A stretch of 64,000 bases of DNA from Paraburkholderia panacisoli (GTDB taxonomy: Bacteria; Pseudomonadota; Gammaproteobacteria; Burkholderiales; Burkholderiaceae), in the NCBI RefSeq assembly GCF_008369935.1, contig NZ_VTUZ01000012.1, forward strand, positions 124,001 through 188,000. Direction: 5' to 3'. The notes under the pieces are model-generated. The model saw nothing but the letters and a program-made list of their open reading frames with translations. It did not search any database and was not told where the DNA came from. Shown here piece by piece: positions 8,192 to 16,323 of the stretch. Both the position numbers and the translations under genes were made by a program. The first letter of the stretch is position 1. Each line of letters opens with the position of its first letter.

Positions 8192-9118
8192 ATGATCATC
8201 CGCCCGCATCTCCACTGGTTCCGCATGCTGCTCGCGTGGCGGGGTTCGGTTCTTCCGCAACTGCTGCCGCGGCTCTCGCTGATCTTCGGCATCTCGATCG
8301 TCGCGCTGGCCGCTCACGATCATCTGCTGCCGATCTCGCTGAACCTCAACACCACTGCGCCCTTCTCGCTGATCGGCATCGCGCTCGCGGTGTTTCTCGG
8401 CTTCAGGAACAACGCCAGTTACGACCGCTGGTGGGAAGCGCGCAAGCTGTGGGGCCAGTTGCTGAACGAGTCGCGCTCGCTCATTCGCCAGGCGCTCACG
8501 TTACCGACACGAACGCTGCCGAAAGAAGAGGTCGGCGAATTTCTCGTCGCGCTCGGCGCCCTTGCGCACGCGCTGCGGCATCAGTTGCGCCGCAGCGATC
8601 CGCGCGAGGACCTCGCCGCGCGTCTGCCTGCGGTACTGTGCGAGCGCGTCATGGCATCGCGCTACAGACCGGCGACCTTGATGCTCTATCTGGGCGAATG
8701 GGTGCAACGTCACGCGCAGGCAGGCGCGCTGGACCCGATGGCGGTGCTCGCTTTCGACCGGAATCTGAATGGACTGTCGGACGTGATCGGCGGATGCGAG
8801 CGCATCGTCTCGACGCCGCTGCCGTTCGCGTACTCGGTGATGATTCACCGCACGGTGTATTTCTTCTGCGCGTCGCTGCCGTTCGGACTGGTCGACAGCA
8901 TCGGCATCTTCACGCCGGTGTTCGCGGTGTTCGTCGCGTACACGTTCATGGCGCACGAAGCTATCGCCTCGCAGCTCGAAGAGCCCTTCGGCACCGACGA
9001 CAACGACCTCGCGCTCACCACGATGTCCGCGGTGATCGAGGACGCGCTGCGCGATCTGCGCGGCGAACCGGCCCTCACGCTGCCTAACCGGCAAGCGGAA
9101 GACTATCTGTTCGATTGA
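8192..9118 (+). CDS. Bestrophin-family (UPF0187) membrane channel protein
   Basis: A 308-residue membrane protein of the bestrophin/RFP-TM family, which forms pentameric ion channels; bacterial members studied conduct cations or anions. Family hallmarks are the N-terminal MIIRPHLHWFRMLLAWRGSV, a hydrophobic segment ending in LGFRNNASYDRWWEARKLWG (the conserved N-x-x-YDRWWE element) and a late LPFGLVDSIGIFTPVFAVF segment. I chose the ATG at 8192 because earlier in-frame codons give a non-family N-terminus; no strong ribosome site is seen. It stands alone after glk/hexR with a 174-bp gap, and its physiological role is unknown. Confidence 0.85.
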   Translation: MIIRPHLHWFRMLLAWRGSVLPQLLPRLSLIFGISIVALAAHDHLLPISLNLNTTAPFSLIGIALAVFLGFRNNASYDRWWEARKLWGQLLNESRSLIRQALTLPTRTLPKEEVGEFLVALGALAHALRHQLRRSDPREDLAARLPAVLCERVMASRYRPATLMLYLGEWVQRHAQAGALDPMAVLAFDRNLNGLSDVIGGCERIVSTPLPFAYSVMIHRTVYFFCASLPFGLVDSIGIFTPVFAVFVAYTFMAHEAIASQLEEPFGTDDNDLALTTMSAVIEDALRDLRGEPALTLPNRQAEDYLFD

Positions 9119-9160
9119 ACGCGCGGGCGGCGCCCACGGCGCGCCGCTTTCGACGCGCGC

Positions 9161-9913
9161 TCAATCGTTGCCGGCCGTTTCCGACAAACGCTTGAGCGTC
9201 GCCACGCGCGCACCGATGATGTCGATGCGGCCGCGCTCGTCGACCACCGGCGTGGTAGCGGCGAGATACTCGCTCCAGGCGCGTTGTGCGCGCACCAGCG
9301 TCGCCCGCGAGTGCGCCGGCATCTTCGACTGGAGGCGGCGGTAGTAGCGATTCAGATCGAACATCGCGTGTTCGCACTGCGCGTCGGCGCGGCACGCACG
9401 CGGACGGCGCGGCGGCGGACTGCCCGCATTGGCGACTGCGCTGCGCAACACGAGCGCGCGGTCGCGCACCGGTTGCAATTGCATGTCGGCTTCGGCCAGC
9501 ACATACATCGAGCCGCGCGTCGTCGCGAACACCGCGGCCAGCAACTGCTTCTCGGCCTCGCGCGACGCGAGCCAGCTGGTCTGGCTCTTTGCCCACAGCG
9601 TGCGCCGCGCGGGCGGCAGCTTCGGCTGAAGCTGCTGCCACGCGCTGTCCAAGGCGGCCTTCCAGCCGATCCGCGCGTTGTCCATGCACTGCACCTGCCC
9701 CGTCGTGGTCGACATGTCGCTGCGCGCGAGACACGCACGCATCGCCGCGTCGATCGGATCGGCGGCGGCGACTTCGGCGTGCGCCGCCGGCGACAGCGCC
9801 CCGCACAGCGCCGCCGACGCCACGGCCAGCCCACCCAACGTACGCAACGTGCGCAGCCAGCTGCCTGCACGCGTCGATGGCTTCAGCCAACGCATCGTCA
9901 AACGCGAACGCAA
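9161..9913 (-). CDS. Secreted protein with two DUF1311 (LprI-like) domains
   Basis: A 250-residue exported protein with an N-terminal signal (hydrophobic LGGLAVASAALCGALSPAAHA, cleavage near residue 46). Two Cys-containing DUF1311-like repeats follow: one around residues 55-120 (CLARSDMSTTTGQVQCMD, later LWAKSQTSWLASREAEK) and a more diverged one around 175-235 (CRADAQCEHAMFDLNRYY, later LVRAQRAWSEYL). Some DUF1311/LprI proteins inhibit lysozyme, which is only a possible function here. The start is either the codon at 9913, overlapping the decarboxylase gene by 16 bp, or the ATG at 9895. It is probably co-transcribed with that gene. Confidence 0.75.
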   Translation of the reverse strand: MRSRLTMRWLKPSTRAGSWLRTLRTLGGLAVASAALCGALSPAAHAEVAAADPIDAAMRACLARSDMSTTTGQVQCMDNARIGWKAALDSAWQQLQPKLPPARRTLWAKSQTSWLASREAEKQLLAAVFATTRGSMYVLAEADMQLQPVRDRALVLRSAVANAGSPPPRRPRACRADAQCEHAMFDLNRYYRRLQSKMPAHSRATLVRAQRAWSEYLAATTPVVDERGRIDIIGARVATLKRLSETAGND

Positions 9914-12183
9914 TCGACGAAGTATTCGATGCGCCCGTTGATCATTTCGCCGACAAGCCCGTGGATGTCCGTGTGGAAACCCGGGAACCGCTCGTTGAAT
10001 TCGCGCGCGAAACGCAGATAGTTGACGATGGTTTTATTGAAGCGCTCGCCCGGAATCAGCAACGGAATGCCCGGCGGATACGGCGTCAACAGGATCGACG
10101 TGACGCGGCCTTCGAGTTCGTCGATCGGCACCCGGTCGATTTCGCGGTGCGCGAGCTTGGCGAACGCATCGGACGGCTTCATCGCCGGCTCCATGCTCGA
10201 CAGGTACATTTCGGTCGTCAGACGGGCGATGTCGTTCGCGCGATACACGCTATGGATCTGCTGGCACAGATCGCGCAGACCGACACGCTCGTACATCGGG
10301 TGATGCTGAACGAACTCGGGCAGCACGCGCCACAGCGGCTGGTTATTGTCGTAGTCGTCCTTGAACTGCTGGAGTTCGGTGACCATCGAGTTCCAGCGGC
10401 CCTTCGTGATGCCGATCGTGAACATGATGAAGAACGAATACAGCCCCGTCTTCTCGACGATGATGCCGTGCTCGGCCAGATACTTCGTGACGATCGCAGC
10501 CGGAATGCCGGTCTCGCCGAATCCGCCGTCCATGTCCAGACCCGGCGTGACGATGGTCGCCTTGATCGGGTCGAGCATGTTGAAGCCTTCGGCGAGCGAG
10601 CCGAAGCCGTGCCACGCATCGTTCGGGCGCAGCATCCAGTCTTCGCGCGAGCCGATGCCTTCTTCGGCGAACTGGTCCGGGCCCCACACCTTGAAGAACC
10701 AGTCGTCGCCGTATTCGGCGTCGACCTTGGTCATCGCGCGGCGGAAGTCGAGCGCTTCGGCGATCGACTCTTCGACGAGTGCCGTGCCGCCCGGCGCTTC
10801 CATCATCGCCGCTGCCACGTCGCACGACGCGATGATTGCGTACTGCGGGCTCGTGGACGTGTGCATCAGATAGGCTTCATTGAAGCGATGCTTGTCGAAC
10901 CGGCTGTTCTTCGAATCCTGCACGACGATCTGCGAGGCCTGCGAAATGCCGGCCAGCAGCTTGTGCGTGGAGTGCGTGGCGAACACCAGCGCGCCGATGC
11001 GCGGACGGCCCGCGCCGATCGCATGCATGTCCTGATAGAACTCGTGGAACTCGGCGTGCGGCAGCCACGCTTCGTCGAAGTGCAGCGTGTCGAGCCATTC
11101 GCCCAACATTTCCTTGATCATCTCGACGTTGTAGATCACACCGTCGTACGTGCTTTGCGTGATCGTCAGAATGCGCGGCTTGAGGTTCGGGTTCTTCGCG
11201 AGCGCTTCGCGCGCGAACGGATTCGCCGCGATCTTCTTGCGGATGTTTTCCGGCTCGAACTCGCTGCGCGGAATCGGGCCGATGATGCCGAAGTTGTTGC
11301 GCGTGGGCGTGAGGAACACGGGAATCGCGCCGGTCATCGTGATCGCGTGCAGGATCGACTTGTGGCAGTTGCGGTCCACCAGCACGATGTCGCCCGGCGC
11401 GACCGTGCCGTGCCAGACGATCTTGTTCGACGTCGACGTGCCGTTGGTCACGAAGAACACATGGTCGGCGCTGAAGATGCGCGCGGCGTTGCGCTCCGAG
11501 GCCGCCACCGGACCCGTGTGGTCGAGCAGCTGGCCGAGCTCGTCGACCGCGTTGCAGACGTCGGCGCGCAGCATGTTCTCACCGAAGAACTGGTGGAACA
11601 TCTGGCCGAGCGGGCTCTTCAGGAACGCGACGCCGCCCGAGTGACCGGGGCAGTGCCACGAGTACGAACCTTCTTCCGCGTACTGCACCAGTTCCTTGAA
11701 GAACGGCGGCGCGAGCGAATCCAGATAAACCTTGGTCTCGCGGATGATGTGGCGCGCGACGAACTCCGGCGTGTCCTCGAACATGTGGATGAAGCCGTGC
11801 AGTTCGCGCAGGATGTCGTTCGGCAGGTGGCGCGAGGTGCGCGTTTCGCCGTACAGGAAGATCGGAATGTCGGCGTTGCGGCGGCGCACTTCGGTCACGA
11901 ACGCGCGCAGCGCGACGATCGCGGCGGCCAGCTCCGGCGTCTCGCCTTCCACGACCACGTTGTCGACGTACGGCAGCAGCTCGTCGTCGTCGATCGACAG
12001 GATGAAGCACGACGCGCGGCTCGACTGCTGCGCGAACGAGGTCAGATCGCCGTAGCTCGTCAACCCGAGCACTTCCGCGCCTTCTTTCTCGATAGCTTCG
12101 GCCAAAGCCCGGATGCCGGAACCCGAGATGTTCTCGGAGCGGAAATCTTCGTCGATGATGACGACGGGAAAACGAAACTTCAT
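9898..12183 (-). CDS. Arginine/lysine/ornithine decarboxylase (PLP-dependent, fold type I)
   Basis: A 761-residue Orn/Lys/Arg decarboxylase of the acid-inducible type, removing CO2 from a basic amino acid to give agmatine, cadaverine or putrescine. The N-terminal wing domain (MKFRFPVVIIDEDFRSENIS) is followed by the PLP domain. The Schiff-base lysine is Lys408 in THSTHKLL, preceded by HFDEAWLPH (family Asp and His). The C-terminal domain has MINGRIEYFVDCVRV. The substrate cannot be decided from motifs. A GGAGA site precedes the ATG. It lies between dcd upstream and the DUF1311 gene downstream, with a terminator-like hairpin just before its ribosome site. Confidence 0.93.
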   Translation of the reverse strand: MKFRFPVVIIDEDFRSENISGSGIRALAEAIEKEGAEVLGLTSYGDLTSFAQQSSRASCFILSIDDDELLPYVDNVVVEGETPELAAAIVALRAFVTEVRRRNADIPIFLYGETRTSRHLPNDILRELHGFIHMFEDTPEFVARHIIRETKVYLDSLAPPFFKELVQYAEEGSYSWHCPGHSGGVAFLKSPLGQMFHQFFGENMLRADVCNAVDELGQLLDHTGPVAASERNAARIFSADHVFFVTNGTSTSNKIVWHGTVAPGDIVLVDRNCHKSILHAITMTGAIPVFLTPTRNNFGIIGPIPRSEFEPENIRKKIAANPFAREALAKNPNLKPRILTITQSTYDGVIYNVEMIKEMLGEWLDTLHFDEAWLPHAEFHEFYQDMHAIGAGRPRIGALVFATHSTHKLLAGISQASQIVVQDSKNSRFDKHRFNEAYLMHTSTSPQYAIIASCDVAAAMMEAPGGTALVEESIAEALDFRRAMTKVDAEYGDDWFFKVWGPDQFAEEGIGSREDWMLRPNDAWHGFGSLAEGFNMLDPIKATIVTPGLDMDGGFGETGIPAAIVTKYLAEHGIIVEKTGLYSFFIMFTIGITKGRWNSMVTELQQFKDDYDNNQPLWRVLPEFVQHHPMYERVGLRDLCQQIHSVYRANDIARLTTEMYLSSMEPAMKPSDAFAKLAHREIDRVPIDELEGRVTSILLTPYPPGIPLLIPGERFNKTIVNYLRFAREFNERFPGFHTDIHGLVGEMINGRIEYFVDCVRV

Positions 12184-12195
12184 GGGCGATTCTCC

Positions 12196-12233
12196 AAAAA
12201 GAACGACCGCTGCCTTGCGTAAGTGCAGCGGTC
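12196..12233 (-). terminator. Intrinsic terminator or attenuator between dcd and the decarboxylase gene
   Basis: GACCGCTGC (12225-12233 read on the minus strand) pairs perfectly with GCAGCGGTC (12205-12213) across an 11-nt loop. On the minus strand the stem is followed by GTTC and a run of five T. It sits 35 nt after the dcd stop and ends directly before the ribosome site of the decarboxylase gene, so it may terminate dcd transcripts or act as an attenuator. Confidence 0.65.
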
Positions 12234-12268
12234 ACCCGAATAGCTGGTGGGTCAGTGCGCTGCCGGCG

Positions 12269-12838
12269 TCAGGTCTTGGGCAACGTGACGCCGTGCTGAC
12301 CTTGGTATTTGCCGCCGCGATCCGCGTACGACGTTTCACAAATCTCATCGCTTTCGAAAAACAGCACCTGGGCGACGCCTTCGTTCGCGTAGATTTTCGC
12401 AGGCAAAGGTGTCGTATTCGAGAATTCGAGCGTGACGTGCCCTTCCCATTCCGGCTCGAACGGCGTCACGTTGACGATGATCCCGCAGCGCGCGTAAGTG
12501 GACTTGCCGAGGCACACGGTCAGCACGCTGCGCGGAATGCGGAAGTACTCGACCGTGCGCGCGAGCGCGAACGAATTCGGCGGGATGATGCAGACATCGC
12601 CCTTGAAGTCGACAAACGACTTCTCGTCGAAGTTCTTGGGATCGACGATGGTCGAGTTGATGTTCGTGAAGATCTTGAATTCATCGGCGCAGCGGATGTC
12701 GTAGCCGTAGCTCGACGTGCCGTAGCTGACAATCTTCCGGCCGTCTTCGGAGACGCGAACCTGATCGGGCGCAAACGGCTGGATCATCTTGTGCGACTCG
12801 GCCATGCGCCGGATCCACTTGTCGGATTTGATGGTCAT
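12269..12838 (-). CDS. dcd: dCTP deaminase
   Basis: Deaminates dCTP to dUTP, the precursor route to dTMP in proteobacteria. The product is 189 residues, the standard length. It starts MTIKSDKWIRRMAE and contains the family segments SSYGYDIRCADEFKIF, FALARTVEYFRIP, GKSTYARCGI (catalytic region; the Glu follows in VTLEFSNTTPLP) and a C-terminal GGKYQGQHGVTLPK that closes over the nucleotide. The ATG at 12838 was chosen over upstream in-frame codons because it gives the conserved N-terminus. A hairpin with T-run follows the gene. Confidence 0.97.
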   Translation of the reverse strand: MTIKSDKWIRRMAESHKMIQPFAPDQVRVSEDGRKIVSYGTSSYGYDIRCADEFKIFTNINSTIVDPKNFDEKSFVDFKGDVCIIPPNSFALARTVEYFRIPRSVLTVCLGKSTYARCGIIVNVTPFEPEWEGHVTLEFSNTTPLPAKIYANEGVAQVLFFESDEICETSYADRGGKYQGQHGVTLPKT

Positions 12839-13162
12839 AGGTGAACGCTGCTCGACGTGAATGACAGGTGTGTGACGGATAACAACCCGGCGGTGCCGGG
12901 CGGCTTGCGAATCATTGGGCGGCGGCTTCGCCATGCGGCGCGGGGTTCGCGGCCCGCGCCGCATAACTCAAACGCACGCTCAAACGCTGCGCTGAAATGG
13001 ACCGGGCCGCGGCCTCGGGCCTCGCGTTGAACGGCATCTTGCCGCCTGGCGCCCCAACGGAAGGCGCTTATTTTACGCGATCACGGCGATGCTGCCGCAG
13101 GCGCGCTTCGAACGGCACTCGAGGAGCCGGCAAGGTGGAATGGAGAGCCGCTGCACACCGGC
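12839..13162. other. Intergenic stretch between dcd and the SodC-like gene, with a 10-bp-stem hairpin
   Basis: There is no credible gene in these 324 bp. At 12935-12962 GCGGCGCGGG and CCCGCGCCGC form a perfect 10-bp stem with an 8-nt loop. It has no T-run on either strand, so it is at best a weak terminator of the SodC-like transcript or a leader element of dcd. The remainder should contain the dcd promoter; I could not pick one with confidence. Confidence 0.45.
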
Positions 13163-13696
13163 TCACTGGCGAATCACGCCGCACGCGATCGCGGCGCCCG
13201 CGCCATGTAGCGGATAGGCGTACGGGTCGGTCGCGTCGTGATGCAGCACCACCGCGCGCTGCAACACCGAGCGGATGCCGTCGAGCGACACATCCGGCGC
13301 GACGATGAAGCCGGTGGCCACGCCGTTCGCGTCCGCGTGAATGTTGGCGAGATCGCCTTCCACCCGCGCGCCCGTTTTCAGACGCTCGGCGGCCGGCGAG
13401 AAAACCTGGCCCGTGCTGGAGCCGTCGGCGGCATTGCAGTCGCCGCGCTCGTGGATTTGCAGCGCGTGGTCGCTATTGGGCGGCATGCCGGCGAGATTGT
13501 AGGTGACCTGCACGCCGTCCGAGCGCTCGATAAACGTCACGAGGCCACGCGCCTGATTACCCACGGTGGGCAGCAATTGCGCGTCGGCGCGCTTTTCCTG
13601 TGGTCTCAGGAACACGCTGCAACCGCATAACAGCACGCAGCTGGCAGTCAGGACGATGAACGCATGCACCGCCTGCCCGTCGATTCGTTTTCCCAT
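13163..13696 (-). CDS. SodC-like (Cu/Zn superoxide dismutase fold) lipoprotein with most metal ligands missing
   Basis: A 177-residue putative lipoprotein: basic start MGKRIDGQAV, hydrophobic core, and lipobox LLCGC. The remainder is a SodC-fold domain: GLVTFIE, DHALQIHERGDCNA, EGDLANIHADANGVA, RAVVLHHDATD and the terminal AIACGVI. Against human SOD1 numbering, Cu ligand His46 is Gln (LQIHE); His48 and His120 (VVLHHD) remain; bridging His63 and Zn ligands His71 and His80 are absent; Asp83 remains. Both disulfide cysteines are kept. Superoxide dismutation is therefore doubtful, and a structural or altered metal role is possible, as with known degenerate SodC-like proteins. The ATG at 13696 follows GAGGATC. 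The next gene upstream is mrp, 120 bp away. Confidence 0.82.
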   Translation of the reverse strand: MGKRIDGQAVHAFIVLTASCVLLCGCSVFLRPQEKRADAQLLPTVGNQARGLVTFIERSDGVQVTYNLAGMPPNSDHALQIHERGDCNAADGSSTGQVFSPAAERLKTGARVEGDLANIHADANGVATGFIVAPDVSLDGIRSVLQRAVVLHHDATDPYAYPLHGAGAAIACGVIRQ

Positions 13697-13816
13697 GCGA
13701 TCCTCTTGCCGGCCTGGCGCCCGCCCCTGCGGGCGCCGAGCCGAACCTGTGAAGTCGACATGATACCGCGAGACCAGGCGCAAATAGACGCCCCGGCCCC
13801 TTGTCCGAACGGCTGC

Positions 13817-14905
13817 TCAGGTGTTCTGCACAACGATGTTGGGAAACTTCGAGGTCATGTCGCGAGCCCGCTCGGCGATGTGGATCGCCACCTTGCGTGC
13901 GATCGAGCGGTAGATCTGCGCGATCCGCCCGTTCGGGTCCGCCACGACGGTCGGTTGGCCCGAGTCGGCCTGCTCGCGGATGCTGATGTCGAGCGGCAGG
14001 CTGCCGAGCACGTCGACGCCGTATTCCTTGCCCATCCGCTCGCCGCCGCCCGCGCCGAAGATATGCTCTTCGTGCCCGCAGTTCGAGCAGATATGCATGC
14101 CCATGTTCTCGACGATGCCGAGGATCGGAATGCCGACCTTCTCGAACATCTTGAGCCCCTTCTTCGCGTCGAGCAGCGCGATGTCCTGCGGCGTCGTGAC
14201 GATCACCGCGCCCGTCACCGGCACGCGCTGCGAAAGGGTCAGCTGGATGTCGCCGGTGCCCGGCGGCATGTCGACGATCAGGTAGTCGAGGTCCTGCCAG
14301 TTCGTCTGACGCAACAGCTGTTCGAGCGCGGACGTGGCCATCGGGCCGCGCCACACCATCGGGTTGTCCTGCTCGATCAGGAAGCCGATCGAGTTGGCCT
14401 GCAGGCCGTGGCCGGTCATCGGGTTCATCGACTTGTCGTCGGGCGATTCCGGACGGCCGGTGATGCCGAGCATCATCGGCAACGACGGGCCGTAGATGTC
14501 GGCGTCGAGCACGCCCACCGATGCGCCTTCGCTCGCCAGCGCCAGCGCCAGATTCACGGCGGTCGTGCTCTTGCCGACGCCGCCCTTGCCGGACGCCACC
14601 GCGACGATGTTCTTCACGCCCGGCAGCAGCTTCACGCCGCGTTGCACGGTATGCGCAGCGATTTGCTGGGACACCTCGACGCGCGCGTTCGCCACACCCG
14701 GCACGACGCGCAGCGCATCGCCAAACTGCGTGCGGATCGCGTCGAACTGGCTTCTCGCCGGATAGCCGAGCACCACCTGAAGGCTGACGGTGTCGCCCTC
14801 CACGGCCACGTTCCTGATATTTTTGGCGGCCGCGTACGGCAAGCCGGTGTTGGGGTCAGTGACGACTGCGAGGGCAGCGTCGACCAAAGCCCGATCGATA
14901 CTCAT
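13817..14905 (-). CDS. apbC: Mrp/ApbC-family Fe-S cluster carrier ATPase
   Basis: A 362-residue P-loop protein that binds and transfers Fe-S clusters to apo-proteins. An N-terminal MIP18-type (DUF59) domain occupies residues ~1-85 and the deviant Walker A SGKGGVGKST is at 105-114. LDADIYGPSLPMM, LIVDMPPGTGD and the C-x-x-C pair in MHICSNCGHEE (cluster ligands at the dimer interface) follow. The ATG at 14905 has GGAG five bases upstream; a GTG at 14911 has no room for a ribosome site. It lies opposite an OmpA-type lipoprotein gene. The general role in Fe-S maturation is established for the family; clients here are unknown. Confidence 0.94.
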   Translation of the reverse strand: MSIDRALVDAALAVVTDPNTGLPYAAAKNIRNVAVEGDTVSLQVVLGYPARSQFDAIRTQFGDALRVVPGVANARVEVSQQIAAHTVQRGVKLLPGVKNIVAVASGKGGVGKSTTAVNLALALASEGASVGVLDADIYGPSLPMMLGITGRPESPDDKSMNPMTGHGLQANSIGFLIEQDNPMVWRGPMATSALEQLLRQTNWQDLDYLIVDMPPGTGDIQLTLSQRVPVTGAVIVTTPQDIALLDAKKGLKMFEKVGIPILGIVENMGMHICSNCGHEEHIFGAGGGERMGKEYGVDVLGSLPLDISIREQADSGQPTVVADPNGRIAQIYRSIARKVAIHIAERARDMTSKFPNIVVQNT

Positions 14906-15262
14906 TGACACTCCGTGGGGGACACGTCCTGGCGCGGTGCAATTGCTGTATCAGCCCCGCGCCGGAATTTGAAAGAAATTGTTAGACGGGATTGCGAAAA
15001 CCAGGCGTGCCGGGCACCCTTCGGGCAGGCGGGACGCCATGGGGGCCGCATCACTCGGTACTTCAAGCCTTATTGTAGTGGCTGACGCCAAGCCCTGCCG
15101 GAAGACCCTTCTTCGCTGTCGGACCGGACTGAAGAAAGGCGTAGGATTTACGTCGTTCGAGCGCTTGCAGTCATGTCGTCACGTTCGCCGAATAGATTGG
15201 GCCGTTAACTCCCGTTAACTCGTTGCCCGCTGGTTTGTCCGCTTCACTCAAGAGGAATCAAA
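14906..15262. promoter_or_regulatory. Divergent promoter region of apbC and the OmpA-type lipoprotein gene, with a tandem 10-mer
   Basis: A 357-bp spacer without a credible gene. At 15202-15221 the 10-mer CCGTTAACTC occurs twice in direct tandem; each copy contains the palindrome GTTAAC. It ends 41 bp before the lipoprotein ATG, a position suited to a regulator site or 5'-leader element. An AAGAGGAA ribosome site follows just before the ATG at 15263. Confidence 0.4.
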
Positions 15263-15916
15263 ATGAATGCAAAAATCATGACTCGCCTGGCTGTGTTCGC
15301 CGTCGCCGGCTCGCTGCTCGCTGGCTGCGCCACTCAACAGGGCACCGACACCGCCGTTGGTACGGGCGTGGGCGCCGGCACGGGCGCAGCGATCGGCGCC
15401 ATCTTCGGCGGCGGCAAGGGCGCGGCGATCGGCGCGGGCGTCGGCGCAGCGGTGGGCGGCGTCACCGGCTACAACTGGCAAAACATTCGCAACCGCATGT
15501 CGGGCGCCACCAAGGGCACCGGCACCGAGATCACCGAGCAGCCGGACGGCTCGCTCAAGCTGAACATTCCGAGCTCGGTCACGTTCGACACCAGCAGCTA
15601 CGCGATCAAGCCCTCGTTCGCCCCTGTGCTGGACCAGCTCGCGCAAACCTTGCAGCAGAATCCGGAAGTGGTCGCCGCGGTGGTGGGCCACACGGACAAC
15701 ACCGGCTCGCTGCAATATAACCAGACCCTGTCGGTCAATCGCGCGCAAAGCGTGACGGGCTACCTCGCGCAACGCGGCATCGCGCCGCAGCGCCTGTCCG
15801 CGACCGGCATGGGCCCGAACCAGCCGATCGCCGACAACAATACCGAAGCCGGTCGTGCGACGAACCGTCGCGTGGAAATCTATCTGCGCGCCACCGCGCA
15901 GCACGCAACGCAATAA
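15263..15916 (+). CDS. OmpA-family outer-membrane lipoprotein with glycine-zipper domain
   Basis: A 217-residue lipoprotein with signal MNAKIMTRLAVFAVAGSLL and lipobox LLAGC (lipidated Cys near residue 21). Residues ~30-72 are a glycine zipper (repeated GAGTGAAIGAIFGGGKG-like stretches), which usually inserts in or packs against membrane. Residues ~100-210 are an OmpA C-terminal peptidoglycan-binding domain, with VVGHTDNTGSLQYNQTLSVN and the arginine-rich ATNRRVEIYL end. It probably tethers the outer membrane to the cell wall. The start is supported by an AAGAGGAA site. It stands alone, opposite apbC. Confidence 0.92.
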   Translation: MNAKIMTRLAVFAVAGSLLAGCATQQGTDTAVGTGVGAGTGAAIGAIFGGGKGAAIGAGVGAAVGGVTGYNWQNIRNRMSGATKGTGTEITEQPDGSLKLNIPSSVTFDTSSYAIKPSFAPVLDQLAQTLQQNPEVVAAVVGHTDNTGSLQYNQTLSVNRAQSVTGYLAQRGIAPQRLSATGMGPNQPIADNNTEAGRATNRRVEIYLRATAQHATQ

Positions 15917-16116
15917 AGACAGGACTTCAGGAGCGTGACGAAGGCGGGGGGCGGGGCTCGCCCGCGCCGCCCGACGCGGCCGTAAAAAGCGCCGGAAAGG
16001 AAATCTCGTACGACGACGAAAAAAATTTCGAACTCTGCCGGAAATCTGCGGTCTCTCTTTACGGTACGTGGCTGGCGAAGCCGCCGCGTCACCATTCTCC
16101 TCTTGTCGTTGTTGCT
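15917..16116. other. Untranslated stretch after the OmpA-type lipoprotein gene
   Basis: About 200 bp between the lipoprotein stop codon and the next clear terminator. No frame here has a ribosome site or family resemblance. GC-rich at its left end and mixed thereafter. It is part of a 407-bp gap before metG. Confidence 0.4.
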
Positions 16117-16146
16117 CCGGGGTTTAATCACCCCGGTTTTTTTTTT
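16117..16146 (+). terminator. Rho-independent terminator upstream of metG
   Basis: CCGGGGT (16117-16123) pairs with ACCCCGG (16130-16136) across a 6-nt loop, followed by ten T (16137-16146). This is a textbook intrinsic terminator, 200 nt after the lipoprotein gene. The distance suggests a long 3' untranslated region or a small untranslated transcript ending here. Confidence 0.9.
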
Positions 16147-16152
16147 GGGCGC

Positions 16153-16194
16153 TCGGTTTTCGCACCCCGGCTTTCGCACCTCGGTTTTTGCCCT
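16153..16194. repeat. Three degenerate tandem 14-mers before metG
   Basis: Directly after the terminator three 14-nt copies follow in tandem: TCGGTTTTCGCACC, CCGGCTTTCGCACC and TCGGTTTTTGCCCT. They lie between the terminator and the metG start at 16324. The second differs from the first at two positions and the third is more diverged. Function unknown; this may be simple slippage. Confidence 0.5.
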
Positions 16195-16323
16195 TTCCGC
16201 ACCCGGGTGTCAGACCCGTCCACGCCGCGACAACCCCGCTGTACGCCCGGGCAGCCCATCCGCGTCGGCCGCCCGCCCTGCTAGAATCAACCTTTCGTCC
16301 CACCGCAGGCTCCCACCATCCTT

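Noticed and set aside
9284..10021. Plus-strand frames opposite the DUF1311 gene
   Set aside because: The minus strand has a clean signal peptide and repeated domain. The plus frames are Arg-rich shadows.
9286..12222. A 978-codon open frame antisense to the decarboxylase gene
   Set aside because: It mirrors the codon-position GC bias of the real gene, is rich in Arg/His/Val/Asp-type shadow composition, and shows no family motif. The opposite strand is a clear decarboxylase.
13163..13696. Calling this an active Cu/Zn superoxide dismutase (sodC)
   Set aside because: Four of the metal-ligand histidines cannot be found in the expected positions, so the activity is not supported by sequence.
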